This document shows positions 1 to 5,641 of a DNA stretch of 9,530 nucleotides, one piece after another. Position numbers and translations under genes: made by a program. Position 1 is the first letter of the stretch. Each line of letters opens with the position of its first letter. This DNA comes from Thermoplasmata archaeon (GTDB lineage: Archaea > Thermoplasmatota > Thermoplasmata > Lutacidiplasmatales > UBA184): positions 1 to 9,530 of the forward strand of contig JASHUS010000057.1 in assembly GCA_030039865.1 (NCBI GenBank), written 5' to 3'. The notes beneath the pieces were generated by a model. The model saw only the letters and a list, made by a program, of their open reading frames with translations. It had not been told where the DNA came from and searched no databases.

Positions 1-857
1 GCGAGAATCGACGCCTCGCCGACGGAGGCTACCGCAACTCGGTGTACTTCCGGGTCCTCCGCCGCGAGTGGCCGGACGTGAAGCGCGCCCTCGAGCAGAA
101 GCTCGACCGGTCGGAGCCGGCCCCCCGGTCGAGCCGCCCCCCGGATCCGATCCCCGACGCGTCGACCCCGTTGCCCGAGTCGTTCGGCCCGACCGAATCG
201 CTCCCCGATTCGACCTTCCGGCCGCCCGTCACCCTGCGGGGCCGGTACGTCGAGCTCGTGCCGCTCGATCTCTCCCACGTTCCCGGGCTAGCCCGGGCCG
301 GACGCGACCCCGAGGTCTGGCGCTACCTGCGCCTGCTCCCCGGCCGAACCGAGTCCGAGACCCAGGCGCTCGTCCGCGACATGTTGGATCGCCAAGCGGA
401 GGGATCGGTCCTCCCGTTCGCGATCATCGCCCGCTCGGACTCGCGACCGGTCGGGATGTTCCGATTCCTCGACATCGGGCGCCCGGACCGCAAGGTCGAG
501 ATCGGCACATGGCTCGATTCGTCGTTCTGGCACAGTCCGTTCAACACCGAGGTGAAGTACCTCGCGCTCCGCCACGCGTTCGAGACCGAGCGCGTGCACC
601 GGGTCCAGCTCCGAACCGATTCGAGGAACGCTCGGTCCCAGGCCGCGATCGTGCGGCTTGGAGCGGTGCACGAGGGACAGCACGACGAGCATCTGCTCTT
701 GCGGGACGGGGTCCATCGCACCTCGATCGTCTACAGCATCCTCGAGTCGGAGTGGCCGACCGTGAAGGTCTCGCTGGAGGCGAAGCTCGCCCGACCGTGG
801 GACCCGGTCCCGGCGGGTTACGTCGGTCCCCCAGCGACCGGCACGAGTCGGCGCTGA
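1..857 (+). CDS. Tandem GNAT-family N-acetyltransferase, 5' end cut by window
   Basis: The reading frame is open from the window edge (first full codon at 3) to TGA at 855-857, so the start lies outside; the GTG at 42 is an internal Val codon. Two GNAT units are visible. Only the tail of the first remains (about 3-110), followed by a Pro/Ser-rich linker (about 111-227) and a complete second domain (about 228-800) of the RimJ/RimL type. The second domain has the late motif with LRTDSRNARS and RLGAVHEG, typical of acetyl-CoA-binding proteins of this group. The ends of both units match: RNSVYFRVLRREWPDVK against RTSIVYSILESEWPTVK. GNAT enzymes transfer acetyl from acetyl-CoA to amines or protein N-termini; the substrate here cannot be told. 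The protein ends in a short Pro/Gly/Arg tail. It converges on the crotonase gene, leaving 10 bp between stop codons. Confidence 0.85.
   Translation, partial: ENRRLADGGYRNSVYFRVLRREWPDVKRALEQKLDRSEPAPRSSRPPDPIPDASTPLPESFGPTESLPDSTFRPPVTLRGRYVELVPLDLSHVPGLARAGRDPEVWRYLRLLPGRTESETQALVRDMLDRQAEGSVLPFAIIARSDSRPVGMFRFLDIGRPDRKVEIGTWLDSSFWHSPFNTEVKYLALRHAFETERVHRVQLRTDSRNARSQAAIVRLGAVHEGQHDEHLLLRDGVHRTSIVYSILESEWPTVKVSLEAKLARPWDPVPAGYVGPPATGTSRR
33..110 (+). repeat. First copy of duplicated GNAT C-terminal segment
   Basis: The 26 codons here match those at 717-794 in the same frame. About 13 of 26 residues are identical, including the EWP-x-VK and LE-x-KL-x-R core. This shows that the gene carries two related acetyltransferase domains and that the window begins inside the first. 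The match is at protein level, so the duplication is old. Confidence 0.75.
717..794 (+). repeat. Second copy of duplicated GNAT C-terminal segment
   Basis: Partner of the segment at 33-110; it forms the last strand and helix of the second GNAT domain. The conserved core is EWP-x-VK followed by LE-x-KL-x-R. Confidence 0.75.
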
Positions 858-867
858 GCCGACGTCC

Positions 868-1656
868 CTACGACGGAGGGAACTTCGGCTTCCGCTTCTC
901 GCGGAACGCCCGGATCCCCTCGGGCAGCTCGCCCCGCCGGGCCGCCTCGACCGCGGCCCGGCGCTCAAGCATCATCTGCGACTCCGCGCTCTCGCGGTAG
1001 GCCGCGTGCAGGAGGCGCTTCGTCCAGCCGTACGCGTACGTCGGCCCGTCGGCGAGCTCGGTGACCTTCGTCCAAGCCCGCCGTTCGAGCTCGGCGGCCG
1101 GAACGACCTCGTGGAGGAGTCCCAGCTCCCGGGCCCGGGCCGCGGGGACCCGCGCCTCGGTGAACAGCAGCTCCTGCGCGAGCCCGATCCCGAGGTAGTG
1201 CGGGAGGAAGTACGTGAGGCCCCCGTCGGGGACGGCGCCCAGGCTCGGGAACGCCGGGACGAGGACCGTGTCCTCGCTCGCGATCCGCCAGTCGCACGCG
1301 AGCGCGAGCGAGAGGCCCCCGCCGGCCGCGACGCCGGGGAGCGCCGCCACGACCGGTTTCGGCATCCCCATCAGTTCGCGGACGCCCGACTCCATCTCGC
1401 CCGTGAGGGCGTGGAAGAGCTCCGGGAGCTCGCCGCGGGCGCGGTACTCGTCCATGACCGCGACGTCGCCCCCGGCGCAGAATGCCTTGCCCGCACCGGT
1501 CAGCAGCACGGCCCGGACGTCGCGCTCGGTCGCGACGCCCTGGAGGGCCTGGCGGAGCGCCATCATCGAGGGGACGTCGAGCGCGTTGAGCCGCTCGGGA
1601 CGCTGGAGGGTGATCGCGAGGACGTTACCGCGCCGTTCGGTCCGGATCGGCTCCAT
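868..1656 (-). CDS. Enoyl-CoA hydratase/isomerase (crotonase) family, PaaG-like
   Basis: A 262-residue crotonase, the usual family length. The oxyanion-hole segments are present: GKAFCAGGD (residues 56-64) and GVAAGGGLSLALACD (108-122). Both glutamates that drive hydration in classical enoyl-CoA hydratase are replaced: Ser116 stands where GGGCEL has Glu, and Phe136 where QPE has Glu. Instead the segment AFPSLGAVPDGG (135-146) follows the pattern of PaaG and related enoyl-CoA isomerases, in which the Asp of the PD pair (Asp144 here) is the expected catalytic acid/base. I infer a double-bond isomerase acting on an acyl-CoA rather than a hydratase; the substrate is unknown. ATG at 1654-1656 lies about 30 nt from a TATA-like box, so the gene probably has its own promoter although it follows the SPFH gene by 49 bp. 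Confidence 0.88.
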   Translation of the reverse strand: MEPIRTERRGNVLAITLQRPERLNALDVPSMMALRQALQGVATERDVRAVLLTGAGKAFCAGGDVAVMDEYRARGELPELFHALTGEMESGVRELMGMPKPVVAALPGVAAGGGLSLALACDWRIASEDTVLVPAFPSLGAVPDGGLTYFLPHYLGIGLAQELLFTEARVPAARARELGLLHEVVPAAELERRAWTKVTELADGPTYAYGWTKRLLHAAYRESAESQMMLERRAAVEAARRGELPEGIRAFREKRKPKFPPS

Positions 1657-1682
1657 GCGTGGGCCGAGGCATCGCGCCGGGG

Positions 1683-1689
1683 GATAAAG
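1683..1689 (-). promoter_or_regulatory. TATA-like box for the crotonase gene
   Basis: On the minus strand the element reads CTTTATC, an AT-rich island in very GC-rich DNA. Its centre is about 30 nt upstream of the ATG at 1656, which places transcription start at or a few bases before the start codon and predicts a leaderless or nearly leaderless mRNA. It sits just after the SPFH stop codon. Confidence 0.6.
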
Positions 1690-1705
1690 CTCGCCTCGGC
1701 GCGCA

Positions 1706-2953
1706 CTACCCGGTGGGCGTGGGAGGCGGTGGCCGACGGCGGGGATCCGGCTTCGTCGCGTCGGTCGGCGCCGCGCCGGGGGACGGCGGCGGGGAGGACG
1801 CGGGGGGGGCGGACGGCGGCGGGGGCGCGAACTCGTCCGGCGAGGGAAGGACCGGGACCCCAGCCGTCTTCGCGCCCTTGCCGTACGACGTCACCATCGA
1901 GGTCGACTCGTCGGACTCCGCCTTGATCTCGTCCTCGATCGATTTGATCTCGGTGAGGAGCTCCTCCTGCCGGGGGATCGGCCCGAGGATGTTGTCCATC
2001 GTGCCGATGCGCTTCTCGAGGTCGTCGAGGGTGTTCAGGCTGCGATCGGGCACCTGCCGGCTCGAGCCCATGTACTCGCTCGCGCCCTCCACGAGGCGCG
2101 AGAACTCGAACGGGAACAGGATCTTCGTCGCCTGCCCGTCGCCGACCTTCGCGACGGTGTCGAGCGAGAGCACGGTGAGCGCCTTGGCGTCGAGCACGCC
2201 GGCCCCGAGCGAGAGGATCCGCAACCGCTGCGACTCCCCCTGCGCCTGGAGGATCGTGGCGACCCGGGCCCCCTCGGCCTCGAGGATCTGGGACTGACGG
2301 ACCCCCTCCGCCTGGAGGATGCGCGATCGCTTCTGGCCCTCCGCGACGAGGATCGCGCTGCGCTTCTCGCCGTCGGCGCGTAGGACCGCGGCCCGCCGCT
2401 GGCGCTCGGCCGCGGTCTGCTCCTCCATCGCGGTCTTGACCGGTCCGACGGGGTCGACCTCCTTGATCTCGACCGCGTCGACGCGCACGCCCCACTTGTC
2501 GGTCGCCTCGTCGAGGATGTCGCGGAGGCGCGTGTTGATCCGCTCGCGGTTGTAGAGGACCTCGTCGAGCTCCATGTCGCCGATGATCGACCGCAGGGTC
2601 GTCTGGGCGAGCGCGACGGTCGCGACGTGATAGTCCTGGACCTGGAAGATCGCCTTCGGGGCGTCGACGACCTTGATGTAGATGATCGCGTCGACGTTCG
2701 TCGGCGAGTTGTCCTTCGTGATCACTTCCTGGCGGGGGACCTCGAGCACCTGCGTCCGCAGGTCGATCTTGAGGACGATCGAGAGCGGGCTCACGACGTT
2801 GAACCCGGGGTTGATGATCCGCCGGTACGACCCGAGCCGGGTCACGATCCCCTGCTGGTACGGCTGGATCGTGTAGATCATCCGGGTCAGGACGACCAGG
2901 AGGATGATGAACACCAGAATCGCCGTGACGATGACGACCGTGTAATCTGCCAT
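1706..2953 (-). CDS. SPFH/stomatin-prohibitin family membrane protein
   Basis: A 415-residue protein anchored by one N-terminal transmembrane helix (about residues 5-24). The SPFH/band 7 domain follows: IQPYQQGIVTRLG (29-41), the INPGFNVVSPL turn (47-57), and VPRQEVITKDNSPTNVDAI (72-90), which closely matches stomatins. A helical region (about 175-245) contains five 11-residue repeats expected to form a coiled coil. The tail (about 374-415) is rich in Pro and Ser. Stomatins form ring-shaped oligomers that scaffold membrane microdomains and membrane proteases; the short-NfeD/stomatin pair is widespread in prokaryotes and is seen here with NfeD 92 bp upstream. ATG at 2951-2953 has no clear TATA element, so co-transcription from the NfeD promoter is likely. 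The Pro-rich tail is longer than in typical bacterial QmcA and could bind a partner. No protease domain is present. Confidence 0.92.
   Translation of the reverse strand: MADYTVVIVTAILVFIILLVVLTRMIYTIQPYQQGIVTRLGSYRRIINPGFNVVSPLSIVLKIDLRTQVLEVPRQEVITKDNSPTNVDAIIYIKVVDAPKAIFQVQDYHVATVALAQTTLRSIIGDMELDEVLYNRERINTRLRDILDEATDKWGVRVDAVEIKEVDPVGPVKTAMEEQTAAERQRRAAVLRADGEKRSAILVAEGQKRSRILQAEGVRQSQILEAEGARVATILQAQGESQRLRILSLGAGVLDAKALTVLSLDTVAKVGDGQATKILFPFEFSRLVEGASEYMGSSRQVPDRSLNTLDDLEKRIGTMDNILGPIPRQEELLTEIKSIEDEIKAESDESTSMVTSYGKGAKTAGVPVLPSPDEFAPPPPSAPPASSPPPSPGAAPTDATKPDPRRRPPPPTPTG
2222..2386 (-). repeat. Five 33-bp (11-residue) repeats in the SPFH coiled coil
   Basis: Residues 190-244 form five tandem units of the pattern (I/V)L-x-A-(E/D/Q)-G-x-x-x-S-x: VLRADGEKRSA, ILVAEGQKRSR, ILQAEGVRQSQ, ILEAEGARVAT, ILQAQGESQRL. 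The DNA shows it too: on the plus strand GAGGAT recurs at 2249, 2282, 2315 and 2348, exactly 33 bases apart. An 11-residue period gives a slightly right-handed or straight coiled coil. Similar AEG-type repeats are known in stomatin relatives. Confidence 0.8.
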
Positions 2954-2956
2954 TTC

Positions 2957-2995
2957 GGTCCCCCGGGCCTCCGGCCCGTGGGGCCGGGGGAGACC
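2957..2995 (-). promoter_or_regulatory. Inverted repeat immediately upstream of the SPFH start codon
   Basis: Arms at 2957-2966 (GGTCCCCCGG) and 2984-2995 (CCGGGGGAGACC) are complementary over 10 bases with a 2-base bulge. A second inverted repeat, GGGCC-TCC-GGCCC, at 2965-2977 offers a competing fold. In the minus-strand mRNA the structure would end 3 nt before the SPFH ATG and would include the only G-rich candidate ribosome-binding stretch. It may modulate SPFH translation or stabilise the 3' end of the upstream cistron; there is no following U-run to make it a good terminator. Confidence 0.4.
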
Positions 2996-3045
2996 ACGGC
3001 ACTTCTTGAGTTCGAGCGGTGCGATCCGCGGGCGCCGGGCGGGCC

Positions 3046-3519
3046 CTAGGGGGTGCGGGGCGGGGCCTCGACGGGCTCCACCGAGACCGAAACGCCCTCG
3101 CCGTGAACGATCCGGACGCGGGTCCCCACGGGGATCGCCTGGTTCGAGCGGGCCGACCAGACCTCCGAGCGGACCTTGACCTTCCCCCGCAGGGTGTTCG
3201 GCACGATCGGGGCGACGACGATCGCCTCGTCCCCGACGAGACCGGCGCTCGTCGTACTCATCGGCTTGTGCGTGGGCGCGACCCAGCGGTAGTACGGGAT
3301 CTCGATGACCGCCGCGAGGAACGCCGCGACGATGATGGCGATCGGCCCGTAGTAGCTATCGAGGAGGGCGCCCGGGAGGAACAGGTAGAGGAATCCGGCG
3401 ACGAGGAGGATCGACGCGGGAATGAGCAGGAGGGCCCCCGGGTGAATGAGCTCCGAGGCGAGGAGGACGATCCCCGCGACGACGAGCGCGATCCCGATCG
3501 CCGGGTCGATGACCGTCAT
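3046..3519 (-). CDS. NfeD-family membrane protein (short form)
   Basis: A 157-residue protein of the short NfeD class. Three hydrophobic helices are predicted by eye at about residues 6-22, 28-49 and 57-78, with the family segment SELIHPGALLLIPASILLVAG between the first two. The C-terminal part (about 92-150) fits the soluble OB-fold: GLVGDEAIV, then GKVKVRSEVWSARS and PVGTRVRIV. There is no N-terminal ClpP-like serine protease domain, unlike long NfeD. Short NfeD proteins are usually encoded beside a stomatin-type SPFH gene and are thought to bind it; here the SPFH gene follows by 92 bp on the same strand. ATG at 3517-3519 has a TATA-like box 30 nt upstream, so this is the first gene of the pair. 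Confidence 0.88.
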   Translation of the reverse strand: MTVIDPAIGIALVVAGIVLLASELIHPGALLLIPASILLVAGFLYLFLPGALLDSYYGPIAIIVAAFLAAVIEIPYYRWVAPTHKPMSTTSAGLVGDEAIVVAPIVPNTLRGKVKVRSEVWSARSNQAIPVGTRVRIVHGEGVSVSVEPVEAPPRTP

Positions 3520-3545
3520 GTCCCCCCTGTGAGATGCGAGCGCGC

Positions 3546-3553
3546 AAGATAAG
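3546..3553 (-). promoter_or_regulatory. TATA-like box for the NfeD-SPFH operon
   Basis: CTTATCTT on the minus strand, with its centre about 30 nt from the NfeD ATG at 3519. It lies in the 58-bp gap between the metalloprotease stop and the NfeD start. This is the same TATC-containing element and spacing seen at other first genes in the window. Confidence 0.6.
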
Positions 3554-3577
3554 CCGTACGCTCTCGCCGGGACGGGC

Positions 3578-4147
3578 TCAGCGGATGTACTGGTTGGTCG
3601 TCGCGAGGTCGAACCTCGTCACGACCTTCAGACGCTGACCGTCCCCGCCCCGCGCGTAGGCGAGGAACGGGAACATCTGCCAGAGGTCCCCCTCCGCCAT
3701 CTTCGTCGTCGGGTGGTCGGGGCCGAACGCGGTCCGGGTGACGCGAGCGGTCACCTCGCGGACCGCGCGCTCGTCGAGGTAGCCGAGGGCATGGAGGTAC
3801 TCGTGGGCGAGGATCACGTAGACGAACGAGTTCAACTCGAGCGGCGAACGCGCGTGCGCCCGCATCGCGTCCACGAGGCCCTCGTTCAGGACGATCAGGT
3901 TCCCGGTCACCTGCCAGTAGGCGCCGAGTTGGGGTGGCAGGTTCGCGAGCCCGAGGCCGAGGCCCGGCCGCTCGATGCCGAGCGCGTACCGGACAGCGCC
4001 GTGGACGACCCGGAACACCGCGTCGAAGTCCGCCGGGGCGTCGAGCACGCCGGCCAGCGGAAAGGCGCTCGCCGCACGCGTGGCCGGGGACCCCGGACTG
4101 GCCCGCGGAGGATGAGCCGGACCGGACAGGAACAAGGGCGACATCAT
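3578..4147 (-). CDS. Putative HExxH zinc metalloprotease, uncharacterised
   Basis: Counting from ATG at 4145-4147 the protein has 189 residues. The zincin motif HEYLHALGYLDE is at residues 115-126, with zinc ligands His115 and His119 and catalytic Glu116 expected. It is preceded by a hydrophobic strand-helix NSFVYVILA, the usual setting of an HExxH helix. The third zinc ligand is not obvious; candidates are Asp125, Glu126, or acidic or His residues further on. The N-terminal 30 residues are Pro/Ala/Ser-rich with no convincing signal peptide or membrane helix. The frame continues upstream to an ATG at 4243, but that extension is Arg-rich and crosses the TATA-like box at 4170-4175, which lies 25-29 nt before the tandem ATG-ATG at 4147/4144. 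I therefore prefer the short form. I do not recognise the specific family, and substrate and location are unknown. Confidence 0.7.
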   Translation of the reverse strand: MMSPLFLSGPAHPPRASPGSPATRAASAFPLAGVLDAPADFDAVFRVVHGAVRYALGIERPGLGLGLANLPPQLGAYWQVTGNLIVLNEGLVDAMRAHARSPLELNSFVYVILAHEYLHALGYLDERAVREVTARVTRTAFGPDHPTTKMAEGDLWQMFPFLAYARGGDGQRLKVVTRFDLATTNQYIR

Positions 4148-4169
4148 CGGTACGAGCGTCGGGGCGGGC

Positions 4170-4175
4170 ATATAG
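4170..4175 (-). promoter_or_regulatory. TATA-like box for the HExxH protein gene
   Basis: CTATAT on the minus strand (within CCTATATG). Its centre is 25-26 nt before the ATG at 4147 and 28-29 nt before the adjacent ATG at 4144. This favours a leaderless start at one of these two codons over the distant ATG at 4243. Confidence 0.55.
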
Positions 4176-4242
4176 GGTCGCTTACGCACCCGCAACCTGC
4201 CTACCCGGGTCCGCGTTCCCCCGGACGGCCGGCGACCCAACA

Positions 4243-4249
4243 TTCTATC
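4243..4249 (+). promoter_or_regulatory. TATA-like box for the RIO1-KH-PriS cluster
   Basis: TTCTATC on the plus strand, with its centre about 30 nt upstream of the RIO1 ATG at 4276. It is the only AT-rich island before the cluster and shares TATC with most other first-gene elements here. Confidence 0.6.
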
Positions 4250-4275
4250 TGCCGTCCTCGGCTCTGCGCGGCCCC

Positions 4276-5064
4276 ATGCCCCGCGCCGAAGATCTGGTCT
4301 TTCCCCGCCAGCGCGAGCGGTTCGAGGACCGTCGCAAGGAAGGCCACCAGCGCAAGCTCCTCGACGAGTTCTTCGATCACGGGACGTTGCTCACCGTCTC
4401 CCGGCTCATCAACCGCGGGCTGATCGACTCCGTCGACTTCCCGGTCTCGACCGGCAAGGAGGGCGGGGTCTTCCGCGCCTCCAAGGGCGGGGAGTTCCGG
4501 GCCGTGAAGATCTACCGGGTGGGGAACACGACCTTCCGCCGCCTGCCCGCGCACGCGCTCGAGGAGCTCCGGCGCGAGTCCAGCGTGCGGAACTTCGGCG
4601 GGCTGATCTACGCCTGGACCCGGCGCGAGCACACCATCCTCGGCCGACTCCACGACGCGAACGTGCGGGCCCCGATCCCGTTCGGCCATCTGCGCAACGT
4701 GCTCGTCATGGAGTTCGTCGGGAACGCCGACGGCGCCGCCCCGCGGCTCCAGGACGCCGCGGTCGACGACCTCGACGCGCTCTATCGTGAGCTCGTGACG
4801 CAGATCGGTCGGATGGTCCGCGACGCCCATCTCGTGCACGGCGATCTCTCGCCGTACAACGTCCTCTGGTACCGGGACCAGGCGGTCCTGATCGACGTCG
4901 CCCAGTCCGTCGATTGGCGGCACCCGGCCGCCCCCGAGCTCCTGCGCCGGGACATCACCAACTTCGCGAAGTACCTCACGCGCCTCGGACGGGAGGTCGA
5001 GCCCGCGGAGTTCCTCCGCGCGGTCGGGGGCGACGAGGTCGGGCCCCCGGCCGAGGTGGACTGA
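4276..5064 (+). CDS. rio1: RIO1-type serine protein kinase/ATPase
   Basis: A 262-residue atypical kinase. The RIO1 signature STGKEGGVF (residues 58-66) stands for the flexible ATP loop; RIO2 would have a different motif and an N-terminal winged helix, absent here. Lys78 in AVKIYR is the ATP-binding lysine, VHGDLSPYNVL (188-198) gives catalytic Asp190 and Asn195, and LIDVAQSV (205-212) supplies the metal-binding Asp207. In archaea and eukaryotes RIO1 acts in the last steps of small-ribosomal-subunit maturation. ATG at 4276 is chosen because a TATA-like box lies 30 nt upstream; the open frame extends to about 3934, but that part overlaps the opposite-strand gene and is not credible. The KH-protein gene begins 2 nt after the stop, as expected for partners in ribosome assembly. 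Confidence 0.95.
   Translation: MPRAEDLVFPRQRERFEDRRKEGHQRKLLDEFFDHGTLLTVSRLINRGLIDSVDFPVSTGKEGGVFRASKGGEFRAVKIYRVGNTTFRRLPAHALEELRRESSVRNFGGLIYAWTRREHTILGRLHDANVRAPIPFGHLRNVLVMEFVGNADGAAPRLQDAAVDDLDALYRELVTQIGRMVRDAHLVHGDLSPYNVLWYRDQAVLIDVAQSVDWRHPAAPELLRRDITNFAKYLTRLGREVEPAEFLRAVGGDEVGPPAEVD
5053..5058 (+). promoter_or_regulatory. Shine-Dalgarno site for the KH-domain gene
   Basis: GAGGTG matches the archaeal GGAGGTGA consensus and ends 8 nt before the ATG at 5067. It lies inside the last codons of the RIO1 gene, so translation of the pair is probably coupled. It also supports the first ATG over the second at 5076. Confidence 0.65.
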
Positions 5065-5066
5065 CG

Positions 5067-5639
5067 ATGCCGGTGATGTACGCGCGGGTCCCCGAGGATC
5101 GGATCGGCGTCGTGATCGGGCCGGGCGGGCGGACGAAGCGCGAGATCGCGACACGGACGGGGACCGAGATCGACGTCGACACGGGCGAGGGGGAGGTGCG
5201 GCTCGCCGGTCCGGACTCCGATCCCGACGGCGTGCTGAAGGCGCGGGACATCGTGCTCGCGATCGGCCGCGGATTCTCGCCCGAGCGCTCGATGCGCCTC
5301 CTCAAGGACAACACCTACCTCGCCGTGGTCGACATCAAGTTCACGACCGGGCATCGCGAGAAGGCCGCGCTCCGCCGGATCCGGGCGCGTGCGATCGGCA
5401 CGCGCGGGAAGGCCCGCTCCCGGATCGAGGAGCTCTCGGGCTGCTCGATGAGCGTCTACGGCTCGACGGTCGCGCTGATCGGAGAGGAGGAGCAGCTCGA
5501 GCGCGCGACCCGCGCGGTCGAACTGCTGCTGAAGGGCAGCGAGCACTCCGCCGTCTTCCACTACCTCGCGCGGGCCCGCCGCGACGCCGCGCTCGACGAC
5601 GCGACCCGGGCGAGCCCGCCCGACGGTTCCGAGGGATAG
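5067..5639 (+). CDS. KH-domain RNA-binding protein, archaeal Dim2/Pno1-like
   Basis: A 190-residue protein with two KH domains. KH1 has the GxxG loop at GPGG (residues 18-21) in RIGVVIGPGGRTKREI; KH2 has GTRGK (111-115) followed by SRIEELSGCSMSVYG. This two-KH arrangement and length match the near-universal archaeal KH protein related to eukaryotic Dim2/Pno1, which binds near the 3' end of small-subunit rRNA during maturation. The C-terminal 25 residues are polar and probably disordered. The gene starts 2 nt after RIO1 and ends 2 nt before PriS. In many archaea this gene is found beside rio1, so the neighbourhood supports the assignment strongly. Confidence 0.92.
   Translation: MPVMYARVPEDRIGVVIGPGGRTKREIATRTGTEIDVDTGEGEVRLAGPDSDPDGVLKARDIVLAIGRGFSPERSMRLLKDNTYLAVVDIKFTTGHREKAALRRIRARAIGTRGKARSRIEELSGCSMSVYGSTVALIGEEEQLERATRAVELLLKGSEHSAVFHYLARARRDAALDDATRASPPDGSEG
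5631..5635 (+). promoter_or_regulatory. Candidate Shine-Dalgarno site for priS
   Basis: GAGGG ends 6 nt before the GTG at 5642 and overlaps the end of the KH gene. It is weaker than the site at 5053 but supports GTG as the priS start. Confidence 0.45.
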
Positions 5640-5641
5640 CC

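Larger units (their letters stand above)
4148..4275. promoter_or_regulatory. Divergent promoter region between metalloprotease and RIO1 genes
   Basis: The largest non-coding gap in the window (128 bp). It holds two outward-facing TATA-like elements, one for each flanking gene. Between them I see GC-rich sequence with no repeat or recognisable operator. Confidence 0.65.

Noticed and set aside
42..44. GTG at 42 as the start of the GNAT gene
   Set aside because: The frame is open to the window edge and the upstream codons match the equivalent part of the second GNAT domain, so this is an internal Val.
1778..1825. Possible G-quadruplex on the plus strand
   Set aside because: Four G-runs exist, but loops of 7-11 bases make it weak, and it is explained by Pro codons of the SPFH tail on the other strand.
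1563..3002. Long minus-strand open frame, about 479 codons, opposite-phase to the SPFH gene
   Set aside because: It is Arg/Gly/Pro-rich, has no domain, and lies over the well-supported SPFH and crotonase genes. GC-rich DNA gives such frames routinely.
4148..4243. Upstream extension of the HExxH gene to the ATG at 4243
   Set aside because: The added residues are Arg-rich and low in protein-like character, and the region carries the TATA-like boxes of both divergent genes.
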